Positions 45,003 to 57,986 of a stretch of DNA of 64,000 nt are shown one piece after another (the stretch's first letter is position 1; the number at the start of each line of letters is the position of its first letter). A program made the translations under genes and the position numbers. The notes beneath the pieces are model-generated. The model saw nothing but the letters and a program-made list of their open reading frames with translations, was not told where the DNA came from and did no database searches. Location: positions 68,754,300 to 68,818,299 of the forward strand of contig CM049314.1 of assembly GCA_026874595.1 (NCBI GenBank). The letters are read 5' to 3'. This stretch comes from Sipunculus nudus. Taxonomy: Eukaryota > Annelida > Sipuncula > Golfingiida > Sipunculidae.

Positions 45003-46566
45003 GTAATTTTAAAGGTCGTTTTGAGTATACAAATGTAGACGTTTAACTTTGACTATTCTACTCTGTTTAAAAAATAAATCCCTTTTACCCAAAAGCGACC
45101 AATGGGGTCATTACCCAAGCCATGTGTTCAATATGTGCTGCCAGTATTAAACAAACTGTTTCCTACCATGAATTTGTCCTCCTTTAGCTTTCATCTTTTT
45201 GTAGAGTTTGATATATGGTGTGGAAAATATTCTGGGGTCAATTGTGACCCAAGAAAGATATGTTCCTATAACATAAAAGACTGATCATGTTGTAATTTTT
45301 CATGTATTATCTCATTTATTTTAATGCTTATTACTGAACCATGACTAAGAGACTTGGACTAAGCAAATTTCAAAGCTTCAGCAGTCCTAAGACTAAGAGG
45401 GTGGGTCATTATCAGGAATCCACTAAGCAAACCCAAAACACTATGTAGCAACATCCAGTCAGTTTTATCAATGTTTGCTAAAGTACACTCGATTTAGTAG
45501 AAACTAACAGATAAGTCAAGCAAACTTTGAAGAGTTGAATGACAATCAACATGAGAAATAAATACAAGCATTAAAGTCACCTGATGTTTCTTAGATCGCA
45601 GCAATTATTTATAAGATTTGTATTGTTGTATGGTTCTGCACAATCTCCCATGAACCACATGATTCTTTTTGGCCGGAAACATATGAATTCACATTAACAA
45701 GGACCAGCATATCCAGCAGGTTATGATATACTAGTAGGCTGGGGAACATGCGGATTAACAGACAGGTAAACCTTAGGCAGACTTGCTGCTTTCAGTAATA
45801 TGTGAACAATGTTAATGGGTACGGGTGCCCATTTACCTAAACCCTATAACCCTATTTCCCCGCGTTTTGATATCTATGAATATGATAGTTGGTTGTGTTT
45901 AGAGACAGATACAGATTAATCTCAACTAAACCAGCAAGTAACGGCAAAAAGGTATAAGCTGTGATGCAGGAACATATTACTCCTGCTAAGGCGACTTTGG
46001 GGTAACTTGTTTATAAGTATTTATGTGGTTAAATGATACTAGCAAACTGTAATAATTCAATCGAGTAGGCCCCAAATATCAATTATCCCAAAGTCTTATT
46101 TCGACAAAGACAATTTGGGATTGATATTCTAAATGAATGACATTGTGTTCGAACATAATGCGTATAAATGTGTTATTGTCTTTTTAACTTCTTTTTGCTT
46201 AAATATGGGATGTCGATTATAAATAATGGAAGAATAGATGAAACAAAGGCGAGATCATCCAAAATAGAACAGTTTAAACATTTTAGTTATGTTTAAAATG
46301 TGATATGGTCATTTGACCATACTCTTTTATTTAAGTCGCTAAACAGCCTGGTCGCCTGAGGGTTTAAAAGCTCTTTAACACTGCACAGACGTTAAGTTCC
46401 TATTGAGCGATATAATTAGGATATGGTGTAAAAATCTTATATCTGCGAACTAAAAGGCGCATTAATTTGTATATTTATGTATGAACTATCAGAGTAATAC
46501 TTTGTCCACCAACCAATTAAAAACATATCCAGATGTCATAAGAATGAATATATTTTTTATATGTAG
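45003..46566. other. intron of copy 3
   Basis: AT-rich with no exon or recognised element. Confidence 0.5.
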
Positions 46567-46710
46567 GAATGCGAAAACAGGGAGGAAAAAGCTTCCATTT
46601 TCGTTCGCTTGATGTCACAGAATCTAACAACCTTCGAAATATTCATACAGTGTCTTCAGGAAAGTCTGTCGGAAAGCATAAAGCAATAGCGAAATATCTC
46701 AGGCAATTAG
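46567..46710 (+). pseudogene. copy 3 exon: second half of CARD, frameshifted
   Basis: The frame ECENREEKASIFVRLMSQNL then FEIFIQCLQES is a good CARD. A 1-nt deletion near 46665 (against copy 1) shifts it to TAG, although the rest (IAKYLRQLG) is preserved in the next frame. Length 144 instead of 3n+1. Splice sites ATGTAG and GTAAAC are intact. Confidence 0.8.
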
Positions 46711-46863
46711 GTAAACAAAATTTGATTTTGTTCTAATTGCAGATTATGTTTACTTTTGTATAAGATTATATCGTGTATATCATCACTACGTAAAATATAT
46801 TTACTGGATTTCCAATATGTTTTTTTTTACGTGTCCAATGAGAGTTGTACCATCATTTTTTAG

Positions 46864-46892
46864 AAACACCAGACATGAAAAATCTGCAAACG
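46864..46892 (+). pseudogene. copy 3 mini-exon (29 nt)
   Basis: Encodes ETPDMKNLQT with the junction base. It matches copy 1 1126-1154 in length, phase and sequence. Confidence 0.7.
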
Positions 46893-48314
46893 GTAATATT
46901 GTTTTTTATTTTATTTATTTTTAATTATTCTACTGGGATATTTCTATCCCTAAAGTAATATATAGCTATATGACAGCGATCACTCTTTGTTGGTCGTGTG
47001 GCCATCCGGCCGTTAACAGGGCACAAATTATAACCATTAGGGCTAGAAACTTCTAAATGTAAATCCTGAGGGTCCACCAAAAATCTCCTTACAAACCTGA
47101 AATAAGGTCTCTGTTACAAATATCCTTTAAGATATGAGGCTCGTAAAGACCTCTGTGAATGATTAAGAATATGATACTAAAACGCCAGTATCTGAATAAC
47201 TAATAAACTGATGACAATCATTTTTCCCTTGCATATTATGCAAGGAGAGTTTCATGAGTTCCTGCAGACTAGTGGTGCCACCTGTATTTTTTTTCGAATG
47301 TTTACGCATTATATGGCACAAGTCCTCACTGTTTAATCTAGTATCTTCTTACCTGACATCCTGAGATGTCCATGAAAAGTCTTCATGGAAACTTGAAATT
47401 AAGCCTTTGTTACCAATATCCTCAAAACTATTGGGCTTGGAAGTAATCCTAGAATATTTAAATATTTGATTCAAGAGCTTTTTATCAGATTCTTTGCATG
47501 CATATTAATCATGGGGTTTTATTAGTTCCTGAAGATTGGTGACGCCACTGTTTTTTTTCATTTTTTTACGCATTTTTATGTCTATTTGTTGGAACCTTCA
47601 GATGCAACGGTTGTCAATTAACAGGGCACAAATCGTTAGTATTGAATCAAGAATCTATTAACTTGACACCACCCTGATATTTCCATAAAAATCTAGTTTG
47701 AAACCTGATAGATGGGTCATGGTGACCTATGTATTGCAAATTAGAAGAAAATCATACGTTTTAAGCACCGAATGAGTCAGATGTGGCACAAATTGTATCC
47801 ATTTGGCGTAAAATCCTCATACATGACTTTCGGGGAGGTCCCTTAAAGTTTCCTTGGAAACCTGAAATGTCAGTCAGATCTATTATTTGCATACTATGTT
47901 GATTTTAACACTCTGTTATTAAGATGGGCACAAATGATAGATGCTGCATGAAGAATAAGGTCACTGAAACCTTTTTTTTTTTTTTTTTTTTTTTTTTCAC
48001 GAAAACTTCATGATTTATTCATATAATAAATTTGTGTTGATTATCTGACATTATATTTTACCAGATCTTATGAGACTTATAAGTAAATCCATGTATTTTA
48101 TGTCTTCCAGATAATCTTGATGCAAGTTTTTTTTTTTTTTTATATAATATTTATTTCAACAAAAGCATACATAAAACAACATAGAAATTGACAATCAGTG
48201 CCATTAACATACAAACACTCCAACAGATACTTTGTTCACAATGTGCACATATATACCCCTGTAATTTTTAATTTTCTAGATATTTACTAAAAATAAAAAA
48301 AAAGAAGAAAAAAA

Positions 48315-51300
48315 TTATTTGTTTCTCAAAAAGAGTAACCTTTGCCATTTATCATTGTGCAAGTAGTTCTTTTTGTTCTTTAGAGCAATATAATATTCCA
48401 TGTCCATAATATATTTAACATATTCAATAGCACCTTTACATGATGGTTTATTTTTCTTACTTCGACAAGTATATATATAATATTTAACATATAAAACAAT
48501 ACTTCCAGTTATATCTGAATAATCACCGAATATTATTCTAACACAGTCAAATTGTACAGGCTGTTCAATAACTTTGTGTAATTTTAACCAATTGTGCAAT
48601 TCTAACCACAGTAACTTTACAAAATTACAGGACCAGAAGAAATGTGTATAGGATTCCACTTCTTCTTTACAAAAAGTACATTTTTCACAATCAGTGAGTT
48701 TGAATTTATAAAGATGACTGTTTAAATATATAATTCATGAGAGAAGTTTATACTGGAACATTCTTAATTGAACTGAATAAGTGACTTTTTTAATTTTAGC
48801 ATATGATTGGAGAGTCTGATCTTGAAAAGGTACTTTAAGATCTACACACCATTTGTGCAGGGGGTTAGTCAGTTCTTCATATTTATATTCAATCATTTGA
48901 TCATATACTTGTTTTGTTGCACTTCTCAAATTTAATAAAGCATCAACCTTGTATTGAAAGACTTGTGTTGTTTTTCCATTTTTCATCATCTTTTTCCAGC
49001 TATGTGGAATTGTATCTAATAAACCTCTATAAAATAGGTAGTTTATTTCCACATTTGTTTTCTGTTGGAGTTCTTTTAAAGTATTAAATCTGTAGGCCTC
49101 CCCTTCTTCAACAATTATATCTTTTATATATTTTATATCTGAAGAATATAATTTTTTATTGAAAAGAACTTTGTTATCTATTTTAATATGGGAGTTATGT
49201 CTGTCCAAGTACTTCTTCAATATTTTTTGCTTCATTAAAATTATATTTGCACCAAATCTGAATAACTTCTTTCCAAAAGGGATCCTTCAAACATAAGATC
49301 TCATGCAAGTCTTCTACTCTTAAATTACATTTAAACATAAATTCTCCCGCAGGTAACCTATCAAGTATATGATTTTTCCAAGAGTTATTATTACTCTTCT
49401 TCAATAATCTATTTATCCAGCTTAATTTTAAAGCATCAATTTTGGAGGGAAGATGTATCATCTTAAGGCCTCCTTTTTCGTATGGTGCAATTAGAGAGGT
49501 ACGTTTTATTTTATCTGGTTTATTAGACCATATAAATTTATACAAATTTTTTTCTAAGTCCTTTATATAGTGTGGTGTGGGGGATGGTAAGACTGATAAT
49601 AGGTATGTAATCTGGGAGAGCGCATGACATTTAAGAATAGTTATTTTACCAACCAGTGTCATATATCGGGATGACCAGGTACGTATGACTTTTTTTTAAC
49701 ATTTCCAATTTCGGAATGTAATTGTCAGGTATTAATTTATATAGTGAAGGTCTAAATAAGATGCCTAAGATATTTATTGGACCTTCAGACCATTGAAGGC
49801 CTTGTTCAGTTATATATGTTTTTACCAATACTGTATTGGTTTGTGTTTTAATTAAAGGCATGACTGCAGTTTTATTAAGGTTCATTTTAAGACCAGATAT
49901 ACTCTCAAACTGTTTCATGATTTTTACACATTCTAAGATACTCTCCTTATCTGAAAACAAAAGTACAGTATCATCTGCATACTGCAATATTTTATAATGG
50001 TATTTATCTATCGTAATCCCTTTTAATATATTTTCTTCTCTTATTCTCCTTGCCAATATTTCTGCACAGATAACAAAAAGATAAGGGGACAGGGGACAAC
50101 CCTGTCTCACACCCCTTGAGACCTTGAAAAACTGTGAACACCATCCGTTATTAATAATACATGTTTTCCCTCTTTGATACATGATTTGTATCCAGTTTAT
50201 AATATTTTCTCCGAAACCATAATACTCTAAACATTTCCATATAAACGGCCATTCTAAGCAGTCAAACGCTTTTTCATAATCTACTGTAGTTAAATATCCT
50301 TCTATGTTATGTTCAGCTGCACTGTTAATTACTGATATGATTTTATTTATATTCTCTCCTATATATCTGCCTTTTACAAAACCTGTTTGATCATCATGTA
50401 TTAACTTGGGCAAAATGGTTTTTATTCGTTGTGCTAAACATTTTGAAATCAATTTGTAATCTGTGTTCAATAAAGTTATGGGTCTCCAATTTTTTATTTC
50501 AAGGGGTGATTTATTTTTTTTGGTAATAAACTGATAACACCTTGTCCTTGCGAAGTACTTAGATTCCCTGAATTAAGACTATATGTTATACAGGATGTGA
50601 GTGGTTGTTTTATTTCATGCCAAAAATGTATATAAAATTCCGCTGGAATACCATCTAAGCCTGGTGTCTTGTTATTAGAAAATGATTTTAAGTTTTCAAA
50701 AATTTCATTTTCATTTATATTTGTATCACAAAAAGTTCTCTCCTGATCTGTAAGTTTTTCAATTCTTTTTAGTTCTGGAAAAAAAAGAGCTTTTAGGAAG
50801 TTCCTGATGTACTAATTTTGAGGTATACAGTTTTTCATAATAATTCTTTTCTGCAGCTAAAATCTGCTCTGCATCACTGATAATTTTTCCATCATTTAAA
50901 ATTAATTTGTTTATCACTTTTCTATTATAGTTTCGTTTTTCAAGGTTGAGAAAATATTTAGATGGTTTTTCTCCTTCTTCATACCATCTACATTTACTTC
51001 TGAAAATGGCTCCTTTTGTTTCTGATTCTATAAGATATTCTAGTTTTGTTTTGATTTCAGCTAAATTAGTTTGGTTATTTGCATTTTGTAGAGATTCAAG
51101 TTTTTTTTCTAATGTTGCAATTTTACATTTTTTATTTCTTTTAAGTTTTTTACTAAATCTAATAGTTTCTCGCCTAATGTACGTTTTAATTACATCCCAC
51201 ATTAAAGTAGGGTTACTCTCTTTATTTTCTTCTTGTGCAGATTTAATGGTTGTTTTAATTAGATCATTATATTCTTGATTATTTAATAAAGAGCAATTTA

Positions 51301-52036
51301 GTTTCCAGTATCCTGGACCTCTATTATGAATAAACATATCAAGTCCAAGAGATATACTTAGATGGTCAGTTTTATGAGAAGGGGCAATGTGTGTGTTTGT
51401 AACATTCCCCAATAATCCAAATGACACCAAAAAATAATCTAACCGGCTACCTGCTGGTACAGTGTTATTACGGACCCATGTAAACTTAACTAAGTCAGGA
51501 TTATGTTGTCTCCAGATATCAACCATTTCTGTTTCTTCCATATATTCAAGAACTGTTTTCCTAGCTTTACTGTTATTTTTCTGATTTTTGTTTAACTGAT
51601 CTAAATTTAAATCTAATATGACATTCCAGTCACCTCCAATAATCCTGTGATCGTTAGGAATATTTTCAATCTCTGAAAATAACCTTTCATAAAATTCTGG
51701 TGAATCATTATTAGGTCCATACACATTTACTAGTGTGATCTTATAATCGTTAAGTAAGCAGTCTAAAATCACAAATCTTCCATCTTTATCTATAACTTGC
51801 TTTTCAATTTCACAAGAAATATTGTTCTTAATTAATATGGCTGAACCCCTTGCTTTTGTTGTACCATGGCTATATATGATTCTATGTCCCCATTCTGCTC
51901 TCCATATATCTTCTGTTTCTTTACTACTGTGAGTTTCTTGCATGAAAACTATTCCTATATTTCTCTTTCTTTGTAGCTAATAAAAAATCTCTCTTCTCTT
52001 TGTAAAGATGCCTAAACCCCTTACATTAATGGACAT
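48315..52036 (-). pseudogene. LINE ORF2: endonuclease and reverse transcriptase, multiply broken
   Basis: Starts near 52036 (MSINVRGLG), frameshifted before the endonuclease stretch 51943-50759 (MQETHSSKETEDIW, VNVYGPNN, GGDWN, SRLDYFLVS, SHKTDHLSI). The reverse transcriptase stretch 50470-49646 has DDQTGFVKGRYIGEN, TVDYEKAFDC, GVRQGCPLSPYLF and YADDTVLLF. Two more frames (49662-49195, 49235-48735) and a C-terminal frame with CTFCKEEVESYTHFFWSC (across its start at 48659) follow. Breaks between all segments show it cannot make a full protein. Confidence 0.85.
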
Positions 52037-52630
52037 TATGTTCAATGAGTCTTTATGTATAAAAGACGTTCCATGTGGACCACCTGGATGGGCGATATTA
52101 TGAGAAATCAGATTTCCTTTAAAGTTAAGCATTATTTACTCAAAAATTATAAAGTCTGAAATTACAGTTCTTACACTCCCACAAACAAAAACTGTTAAAT
52201 ACACAGTATAAAAAAAATAATAAAGAAAAAGTAAGCAAATATAGAAAATAAGTCGCTGCCTGTCACGCTGGCTTGGTCTTCTCAGCTTCCCCCGGCAGCA
52301 TTCCAACAGCTTAATATTTTGCCGTTACATTTTACTCGATCCTCTGATCCAATCTCCGCCAGAGGTCGCCATCGCCACGCCAACATGCGTAGCGGTAGCG
52401 CCCCCAGGCGGTGCTGCCGCTGTCGTGCATAAACTTAAATAAAACAGTCACAAGAATGAGTTCTCAATTCACGCATGCGCACTTCTCAAGCCACGTGCTT
52501 GGTTCCAAATCCCTTCACAGTGCTTAAAAGTTGTTGACGAAGTTTGGCATTTCACGTAGCCCACTTGTGTGAATAGTTCCGGGGTTAGTTAGGCCTGCGC
52601 ATTACGTAATTAGTTTGCGGTTAGCGCGTA

Positions 52631-53533
52631 TTAGTCCCGTATGGGAACCAGTTCACCGTTTATGTAAAGTTGGCCCCTCCAGAACCTGACCTTGTCACCA
52701 TCATTGTACGCTGCCGTCATCTGCAGTTTCGCTTTTTGTTTAGTTTGAAAGTCCCTCATTGTCAGGTCTTCAGCAACTCTAATGGTGGAATTCTTAAGCT
52801 GCTTCTTTCCGCTTGCAAGAACTTCATTTCTAAACGGTCTATTGTGGAACCGTACCAGAATATGCCGTGGTTTCGTTCCTTTCTTGCCTGTTCTGTGCGC
52901 CATTTCTATTATGTTCTTTACTTGTTCTTCGCTTATATCCCGAATAAGTCTGTTCTGTACAATAATTTTTGCAACAGTATTCTTACAATTTTCAACTTGT
53001 CCAATTTCACCGACTCCAATAATGCGCACATTCCACTCCCTTAGATATCGTTCTTGTTGGTTACAGGCTTCCAACATACCCTGCTGCATCTTTTGTATAT
53101 CTATGTCTTTTTGCTTATTTTTCTCTTTCTCTTCATGCAATTCTGCTGTAAGCGCTTCGACCTTTTTTTCGAGTCCCTGTTTACTAGCTTTTAGTTCTTC
53201 AACTGTTGTGTCTAGTACATTTAATCCGTTTTCTATCGACAGAACATTTTCTTTCAGAGTATTCTGCTCTGTGGTTAGTCCATCAAGTTGCTTTTTCAGA
53301 CTATCATGCATGCCTTTAATTTCTTCTTTAATTTCTTTGTTAGAGGCACTGACCTTATTCATTTCTGACATTACTTGTTTCAGCTGAGCATAAATGTCCA
53401 TGGCCGCCATACTGCATGCCCCCTCCTCTGATTCACTATCCGTTCCTCCTGTATTTCTCCTCTCTTTGTTTATAAATTTATCCATGTTACCGGCCTGCGG
53501 TGTACTTTTCTTGCCTCCCTTATTTTTTGGCAT
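52631..53533 (-). CDS. LINE ORF1 protein (300 aa)
   Basis: Open from ATG at 53533 (MPKNKGGKKSTPQAG) to the stop. An in-frame ATG further upstream lies at the element edge and is less likely. A basic N-terminus is followed by a long heptad-rich coiled coil (about residues 65-185; LKKQLDGLTTEQNTLKENV) and an RRM-like part with REWNVRIIGVGE and IIEMAHRTGKKG. The C-terminal domain has RHILVRFHNR and RVAEDLTMRDFQTKQKAK. This is the L1 ORF1p layout, an RNA-binding chaperone of the retrotransposition particle. It is intact although ORF2 is broken. Confidence 0.85.
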   Translation of the reverse strand: MPKNKGGKKSTPQAGNMDKFINKERRNTGGTDSESEEGACSMAAMDIYAQLKQVMSEMNKVSASNKEIKEEIKGMHDSLKKQLDGLTTEQNTLKENVLSIENGLNVLDTTVEELKASKQGLEKKVEALTAELHEEKEKNKQKDIDIQKMQQGMLEACNQQERYLREWNVRIIGVGEIGQVENCKNTVAKIIVQNRLIRDISEEQVKNIIEMAHRTGKKGTKPRHILVRFHNRPFRNEVLASGKKQLKNSTIRVAEDLTMRDFQTKQKAKLQMTAAYNDGDKVRFWRGQLYINGELVPIRD

Positions 53534-53776
53534 TTTACCACTTTTTTTCCAGTGTAGCACGGCCTTTCTTTGTATTAATTGTGCTGCCGAGGAGAAACAC
53601 GTCCTCACCGGTGAACCATGTGACCGGAAGTCCACTGAAACCTATATCTAAGGGCTATTGGAAAAATGCATGATTTTTAGCACTCCGGGAGTATTTTTTG
53701 CCCATTGTTCAAGGTTTCTTGAATTTACCTGAGCGTCATGGCCCGTAGGCCACTTGTTTATGTTTTATATCAACAG

Positions 53777-53860
53777 ACACTGAAAGTACTTGAATCACCG
53801 GCACTGAAGTCTCTTGTCAAGGCTGAGGTTATTACGAAGCGTGAAAAGAGAAGGATACAG
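53777..53860 (+). pseudogene. copy 3 exon: CARD-like second domain, first part
   Basis: 84 nt, phase 0-0, TLKVLESPALKSLVKAEVIT then KREKRRIQ. Nearly identical to copy 1 1436-1519. The tandem-unit element ends only 18 nt before this exon, leaving a very short native acceptor region (TATATCAACAG). Donor GTACGG. Confidence 0.78.
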
Positions 53861-54161
53861 GTACGGATCATCCCTGTAATTTAAAAACATGTTTTCTTTA
53901 TTGATATAAACCGGTATGCAATATATCCCAAAGTTAAAGACATTTAAATAAGTGGTTGATAGATCACTCTGCAGAGTCAGAGTGCAGTTGAAAAATTAAT
54001 TTATACATTTTACTTTTTAAAAATGATTTCCCTTGTCAGATTATTTTGATCACTGGCAAAGCTGTAAAAGATGTAATGTTCATTTGCATGTATTAGGGGT
54101 TGTTGTTGAAATAAAAGAAAGTAAATCTGCTTTAATCTGCTTTTTTTATCGACTTCCACAG

Positions 54162-54297
54162 AAGCTTAAGAAGAACATAACAAGAGGTCAAATACCCCTG
54201 AAGGAAGACGAAGGAATTTTCAACAAAATCATCGGTGGCATTCAAAACAGCAAAGATGAGGACTTATAAAGATATGCGAGTCAGCTTCCCAACACAG
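54162..54297 (+). pseudogene. copy 3 exon: CARD-like second domain, last part, TAA inside
   Basis: 136 nt, phase 0 to 1: KLKKNITRGQIPLKEDEGIF then NKIIGGIQNSKDEDL and TAA (54267-54269), then RYASQLPNT in frame. Copy 1 has AGC (Ser) at the stop. The donor CAG|GTAAGA is intact here but lost in copy 1. Confidence 0.8.
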
Positions 54298-54945
54298 GTA
54301 AGATTATTTATGACTTAAGTGATTTAGCAAAAAAATTTTGATTATGCAAATGATCCCGAAATCCCTCCTACACTAGGTTTTCATGGTTGCGAAAGCAATT
54401 TATATAATGATAGTGACCTTGTATAAAGGCACATTGAAGGTCGGTCGCATATGAGTGGTCCATATTACGCAAATTGTGCGCTTGTCAAGTGCTTTCCAAT
54501 GGTGACCTGATTGGTGGCTCAAAGTTGCTCTGCTCATGATTTTACATCTAATGATTAGCCTCTTTAGGTTTTGTAAAATTTATGGCAAGGTGAATAGACC
54601 TTTTCGACGAACATAAGCACTGCGTGTGTTTTAGCCGTCGGGAGTACGGTTTTGGTCATCTGACTCCCGCATGTGAACAGACATGTAACAGACTGTCAGT
54701 TACAGTCAACTGACAGGCTAAAACAGGATATCTTTTTTCATTTGATTTTCAGTCTTGAGTGTTCAGGTGACCCATATATAGTAACCAAAATGCAAGTATA
54801 TCTGAGTGACACAAGCGTTGTATAATTTGTCAATCATAATGTGAAGAGCATCAATAATAACACTCTGTAAAATTTACGGATAAAGTTGTAGGCCTAGATG
54901 CACATAGAAATTTATTAATAAAGCCAATTATATTAATCAATTTTT

Positions 54946-56682
54946 AACTCAGCTGACTTAAAGTCATCTGAGCTATAGCGATCACCCTTCGTCCGTCGTC
55001 CGTCCGGCCGTCTGTTAACAGGGCACAAATCTTAACCACTGGACCTGGAATCTTCAAACTTAACATTCAAGGAGGTCTATGAAAAAAATCTCCTTGAAAA
55101 ACTGAAATTAGGTCTCTGTTACCCATATCCTTGGAGCTATGGGGCTCCGAAGTACCCCCCTAGAATAATGCAAAATTTGATACAAAAGCTCAAGTATCTG
55201 AATAACTACTGCATTGATCACCATGTTTCTTTGCATAAATATTAATCATGGGATTTTTTTTCACTTTCTGTAGATTGGTGGTGCCACCTATAATTTGTCC
55301 ATTTTTACGATTTTTTTTTCCTTTTTTTTAGACCTGCAATGAACCTGTCATCTGTTAACAGGCCACAAATCGTAAACACTAAACCTGGAATCTTCAAACT
55401 TCATATCCAGGGAGGTCCATGAAAAATCTCCTTGAAAACCTGAAATTAGATCTCTGTAACCCAAATCCTTTGAGCTATGGCGCTCCAAAGTACCCGCCAG
55501 AATAATGCAAAATTTGATACAAAAGCTCAAGTATCTGAATAACTACTGCATTGATCACAATGATTCTTTGCATGAATATTGATCATGGGATGTTTTTTCT
55601 CTTTTTTTTTAGACCTGCAATGAAACTGTCATCTGTCCATGAAAAATCTCCTTGAAAACCTGAAATTAGGTCTCTGTTACCCATATCCTTTGAGCTATGG
55701 GGCCCAAAGTACCCGTCAGAATAATGCAAAATTTGATATAAAAGCTTAAGTATCTGAATAACTACTGCATTGATCACCATGATTTTTTGCATGAATTTTG
55801 ATCATTGGATGTTCCATCAGTTCCTGCAGACTGGTGGTGCCACCTGTATTTTTTACAATTTTTACGAATTTTTTTCTTTTTTTTTTTTGAGACCTTCAAA
55901 GAAGCTGTCATCTGTTAAGAGGGCACAAATCGTAATCGCTTGACCTTGATTCTTCTAACTTGACATCAAGTGAGGTCCATGAAAGGTCTCTGTAAAAGCA
56001 TGTAATTAGGCCTCTGTTACCCATATCCTTCGTAGTAAGTGTCCCTCAGATTAATTAAAAATTTGATACAAAAGCTCCAGTATCTAAATAACCAATGCAT
56101 TGATCTCCATGATTGTTTGCAGGCTTATTGATCATGGAATGTTCCATCAGTTCCAGCATACTGGTGGCGCCACCTGTATTTTTTTCAATTTTTAGGCCTT
56201 TTTTCTATTTATGAGACCTTCCAATGAAGTGGTCATCTGTTAACATGCCACAAACTGTAACTGCTGAACCTAGAATCTTCTTACTTCACATCCAGGGAGA
56301 CGAATGAAAAATCTCCTTGGAAACCTGAAATTAGGTTTCTGTTACCCATATTCTCTGAGCTATAGGGCTCATAAATACCCCAAAGAATAATTAAATATTT
56401 GATACAAACAAAAGTTCCAGTATCTGAATAACTAATGCCTAGAAAGCCATGATTCCTTGGATATATACTGATCATGGAATGTTTCATTAATTTTTGCAGA
56501 CTGGTGGCACTCCCTTCATTTGTTCAAATTTTTTACGTATTTTTTTCTATTTATGAGACCTTCAAATGAAGTTGTCCTCTGTCCAAACGCCCACTGAAAC
56601 CCATTTCTAAGGACTCTTCACAAAATTCATGATTCTTTTGCACTCTGGCAGTCATTTTGCTCATTGTTCACGGGCCACTTGT
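54946..56682 (+). repeat. tandem-unit element, about five 335-bp units
   Basis: The head AACTCAGCTGACTTAAAGTC plus ATCTGAGCT forms a 12-bp hairpin and is followed by GTCCGTCGTCCGTCCGGCCG. Units are marked by GGGCACAAATC, CTGAAATTAGGTCTCTGTTA and GATACAAAAGCTCAAGTATC. One unit is truncated near 55600. The tail is CGGGCCACTTGT with half the hairpin lost. Absent from the copy 1 intron. Confidence 0.75.
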
Positions 56683-57561
56683 CATTAATTTCATAACAAT
56701 TTAAACAAGGAGTAAGCCTTAAAATATTTTAATGAAAAAAAGCATAAATGTACTTCCTCTCAAACCTTTTAAGAATCTTTTGTTTGAACATTAATCTGGG
56801 AGTACCTTAACTTGATTAGGTCATGGTCAATTTAAAGTCAAGCAGTTCGCCTCTGTCACATGCCATGGAAATTCTTTGGTATATTTGAGGATCTCCGGGT
56901 ACAGGCCAATGCGTATTCTCCAAATTTTAGAAAGTCCTACATTAAGTTATTTTAAAATTAAATAACGTTTAGATTGACCACTAAATGCTGGGACAATATA
57001 GCAAATGTTCTGGTAGGTTCGTCAGTGTGGTTTCAAGGTGCGGACCTACAGCAATAGCCTACAGAAATCTTATATTGCAACATACTTTTAACGTTACATT
57101 CTGGGACGATTTGTGGTTGATATCTGTGTTAAGTCATTTTAATGCAACAGGGCCAAAACACAACCGCTTCCACCGTGTACAACCCCGAACACGTGTATAC
57201 TAACCAGAACCTTAGATGTTAGATATCGCTGATAGGTGTCTCATGTGAAATGTCAAAGGTCTATAACCACTAAAATGTATACAATTCTCCTGTTAGCAAC
57301 CTCATGGAGGACTTCTTCATTCTCATTACAAAATATTCACATATTCATGAATGCATTTACCTCCATGTTATGTAGACTCATAATCCTTAGTAACCATTTT
57401 GGAGCTGTCAGCATATCAATACTTAGCTTATTAGCAGACCTTTAACGAGGAACAAACTTTTGGATTAAATGTAATAAATACTGGTATTTAACTATCCAAA
57501 TCCTTGAAAAAAAAGTTATTTCGGCCACTTTCCGTAAGAGGATAACTTATTTTGCTTGCAG
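56683..57561. other. intron of copy 3 beyond the array
   Basis: No exon or known element; AT-rich. The last 60 bases resemble the copy 1 intron end before 2231. Confidence 0.5.
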
Positions 57562-57590
57562 ATGGATCCCCTCATGAGATCCCAGTGGAG
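57562..57590 (+). pseudogene. copy 3 mini-exon (29 nt)
   Basis: Phase 1 to 0, DGSPHEIPVE. Acceptor TTGCTTGCAG, donor GTAGAG. Confidence 0.72.
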
Positions 57591-57986
57591 GTAGAGTTTT
57601 CTTATTTAAAGCGGTTTATATAAATCGCATCTTTTGAGTTTTCTAGAATTGATTATTTTTCTTGAGTATTTATAGCATTTATTTGAGAGCGATAAACTGT
57701 GTCTGATTAAATACGATACAACCTGGAAAATACGACCACCAACGGAACCCCACCAAGCGAGGTGTGATTAAAAACCAAAAACGAATTGTAACCGTAAAAT
57801 GTGGTCCCAAATTTGAGGTGCTTGCTAAACCGAGCTGGTTGTTAGTCGAGGTTTTAGAATAAACATAAGTAACTTTATATTTCGGTTATAAATATATATA
57901 TATACATATATACACGACTTAAATAAGTCATGACTATTTCATTATTCTATTCATACTTCATTGAATCCCAACAATGGTTATTTTAG

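Larger units (their letters stand above)
47972..53632 (-). mobile_element. L1/Tx1-like LINE, minus strand
   Basis: A 5.66-kb element with an ORF1, a broken ORF2 (APE endonuclease, reverse transcriptase, C-terminal Cys motif) and poly(A), seen as T26 at 47972-47997. It is flanked by a direct repeat CACTGAAACC (47962-47971 and 53633-53642), a target-site duplication. An internal A15 tract (T15 at 48127-48141) follows the element's own AATAAA. The 129 bp between the two A tracts look like a 3' transduction. The 5' UTR is about 100 bp, so slight 5' truncation is possible. Confidence 0.85.
46962..53758 (+). repeat. tandem-unit element split by a LINE insertion
   Basis: The left part (46962-47971) has a decayed head and three or four diverged units (GGGCACAAATTATAACC near 47020). 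The right part (53633-53758) ends in the hairpin TGGCCCGTAGGCCA and CACTTGTT. The LINE at 47972-53632 sits inside it. Copy 1 lacks the element in this intron, so it arrived after the duplication. Confidence 0.7.

Noticed and set aside
52782-53387. Long plus-strand open frame (201 aa, Ser/Phe/Cys-rich)
   Set aside because: It is the antisense of the LINE ORF1 coiled coil; the low-complexity composition is a shadow of the true minus-strand frame.
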